A DNA stretch of 64,000 nt from contig NZ_JBEWSZ010000004.1 in NCBI RefSeq assembly GCF_040537815.1, forward strand, positions 124,001-188,000. The letters are read 5' to 3'. This document shows positions 62,998 through 64,000 of this stretch, in pieces (positions within the stretch are counted from its first letter, which is position 1; each line of letters opens with the position of its first letter). Source of the DNA: Mesorhizobium shangrilense (lineage in GTDB: Bacteria; Pseudomonadota; Alphaproteobacteria; Rhizobiales; Rhizobiaceae). The notes under the pieces were generated by a model. The model was not told where the DNA came from. It saw only the letters and a program-made list of their open reading frames with translations, and ran no database searches. Both the position numbers and the translations under genes were made by a program.

Positions 62998-64000
62998 ATG
63001 AACGTGATTGAAAGCAAACAAAAAGCGCCCGGCGCATTCCATCGTTGGACACGGTTGCCGGCCATCATGGTCGCGTTGCTTTGCATGTGCGCCACAAGCG
63101 CGCTTGCCGAGACGCGCAGTCTGAAAATTCAACATCTCCATACAGGCGAGAAGGCCGAGATCGTCTTCAAGCGCAGTGGCCGCTACGATCAGGCGGGACT
63201 GAAGAAGATCAACATCATGCTGCGCGACTGGCGCCGCAACGAGCCGACCAGGATGGATCCGCGCCTGCTCGACCTTGTCTGGCAAGCTTATCGCGCCAGC
63301 GGCTCGACAGGCTACATCAACGTGGTCAGCGGCTATCGCTCGCCGACGACGAACGCGATGCTGCGCAGCCGCTCGAAGGGCGTGGCCCGTGAAAGCCAGC
63401 ACATGGTCGGCCGGGCGATGGACTTCTTCCTGCCGGATGTGCCGCTGAAGAAGTTGCGCGACATCGGCCTCAAGATGCAGGGCGGCGGTGTGGGCTATTA
63501 CCCGACTTCCGGCTCGCCCTTCATCCATATGGATGTAGGCAATGTGCGGCACTGGCCGGGCATCAGCCGGCAGGAACTCGCCAGGGTCTTCCCAAACGGG
63601 AAGACACTGCATGTGCCGAGCGACGGCAAGCCGCTGCCGGGCTATGACCAGGCGCTTGCCGCCTACAAATCGCGCAGGGACGCCGGGACGCCGAACATAG
63701 AGCTGGCAAGTGCCGGCGACAGCCAACGCAAGCCGCGTGGTCTGCTGGCGTCGCTCCTGGGCGGACGAGACAAGGACGAGACAAGCGATATCGCGAGCGC
63801 CGTGCCGGCGCCGCGCAAGCCGGCCAAATCGGTTGAGCCGACGCAGGTCCGGCAGGAGATCGCCATCGTGGCGCCGCAGGACGCGCAGCGCGCCAACATC
63901 CAGGCGGCTCCCGGGACACCGACCGAAGAACCGCTGGCCGAGCGGAAGCAGGAAACGCCCGCTGCTATCATCGCGGCGCTGGCGCCGCAGGCGGTGCCGT
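62998..64000 (+). CDS. DUF882/M15-like peptidoglycan hydrolase (3' partial)
   Basis: Exported protein, at least 334 residues, cut by the window end. A signal peptide (LPAIMVALLCMCATSALA, residues 20-37) precedes the DUF882 domain (YcbK/MepK-like, M15 clan). The metal-site residues are visible: His135 and Asp142 in SQHMVGRAMDFF, and His177 in PFIHMDVGNVRHW. It should cleave peptide cross-links in the periplasm. After the domain (about residue 210) a long Ala/Pro-rich tail begins and runs off the window. It diverges from the ftsK-type gene. Confidence 0.85.
   Translation, partial: MNVIESKQKAPGAFHRWTRLPAIMVALLCMCATSALAETRSLKIQHLHTGEKAEIVFKRSGRYDQAGLKKINIMLRDWRRNEPTRMDPRLLDLVWQAYRASGSTGYINVVSGYRSPTTNAMLRSRSKGVARESQHMVGRAMDFFLPDVPLKKLRDIGLKMQGGGVGYYPTSGSPFIHMDVGNVRHWPGISRQELARVFPNGKTLHVPSDGKPLPGYDQALAAYKSRRDAGTPNIELASAGDSQRKPRGLLASLLGGRDKDETSDIASAVPAPRKPAKSVEPTQVRQEIAIVAPQDAQRANIQAAPGTPTEEPLAERKQETPAAIIAALAPQAVP

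Noticed and set aside
1..64000. CRISPR arrays, tRNA and rRNA genes, complete insertion sequences
   Set aside because: No regularly spaced repeats, cloverleaf-type sequences, rRNA motifs or transposase genes were recognised on reading.

Overview
The window reads as part of a high-GC alphaproteobacterial secondary replicon (plasmid or chromid), most likely from Mesorhizobium or a close relative in the Rhizobiales. The evidence is a complete repABC partition/replication module, a MucR-family regulator that has lost its zinc ligands (a variant known from Mesorhizobium loti), a fixLJ-fixK oxygen-sensing cascade, MocA/MocD/MocE-like rhizopine-type catabolic genes and ABC sugar transporters of rhizobial type. 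The genus assignment is inference. No nod, nif, tRNA, rRNA, CRISPR or intact insertion sequence was seen.

Layout. 0-1.1 kb: 3' part of a tyrosine recombinase. 1.2-5.2 kb: repC, repB and repA on the minus strand, with a counter-transcribed RNA between repC and repB, two near-identical 16-bp parS-like palindromes bracketing repA, and a TTAA-N7-TTAA (CtrA-type) site in front of repA. 5.3-7.3 kb: htpG. 7.5-14.3 kb: a ribose-type ABC importer operon in which one permease is fused to a beta-propeller (SMP-30/strictosidine-synthase-like) domain and is followed by a second, free propeller protein. 14.4-19 kb: a LysR regulator, aldehyde dehydrogenase, SDR and isopropylmalate-dehydrogenase-like enzyme, plausibly the matching catabolic genes. 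19.3-20.8 kb: MucR-like protein and a truncated M20 amidohydrolase. 21-33.8 kb: a LacI regulator divergent from a long catabolic operon: Tat-type binding protein, two permeases, two unequal ATPases, MocA-like oxidoreductase, xylose-isomerase-like epimerase, DUF4432 protein, membrane diiron desaturase/hydroxylase, Rieske ferredoxin and a PanB-like protein with a changed active site. 33.8-35 kb: a broken lysR and a deformylase-like protein lacking metal ligands. 35.1-41.5 kb: cydDC divergent from cydABX around an FNR/FixK box. 41.5-50.9 kb: Nudix hydrolase, AraC regulator, outer-membrane barrel, a 1326-residue BTAD/pseudo-cyclase/AAA/TPR protein, a frameshifted secreted propeller and a Tim44-like protein. 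51-55.6 kb: PNPOx-like protein, fixL, fixJ, a single-domain receiver and fixK, with two more FNR/FixK boxes. 55.7-59.6 kb: GlxA-type regulator, ProC-like reductase, alpha/beta hydrolase and a small membrane protein. 59.9-64 kb: an FtsK translocase without membrane segments and a DUF882 (M15-like) protein cut by the window end.

How the parts may work together. The two transporter blocks look like independent uptake-and-oxidation modules for sugars or polyols. The second resembles rhizopine (methoxy-inosamine) catabolism and could remove an O-methyl group oxidatively; the PanB-like protein might handle the released one-carbon unit. The right half carries a low-oxygen circuit: FixL/FixJ would drive fixK, and FixK-type boxes precede the bd-oxidase genes, the PNPOx-like gene and the single-domain receiver. 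A 47-bp motif with two direct repeats two helical turns apart occurs upstream of three genes and may mark a small separate regulon.
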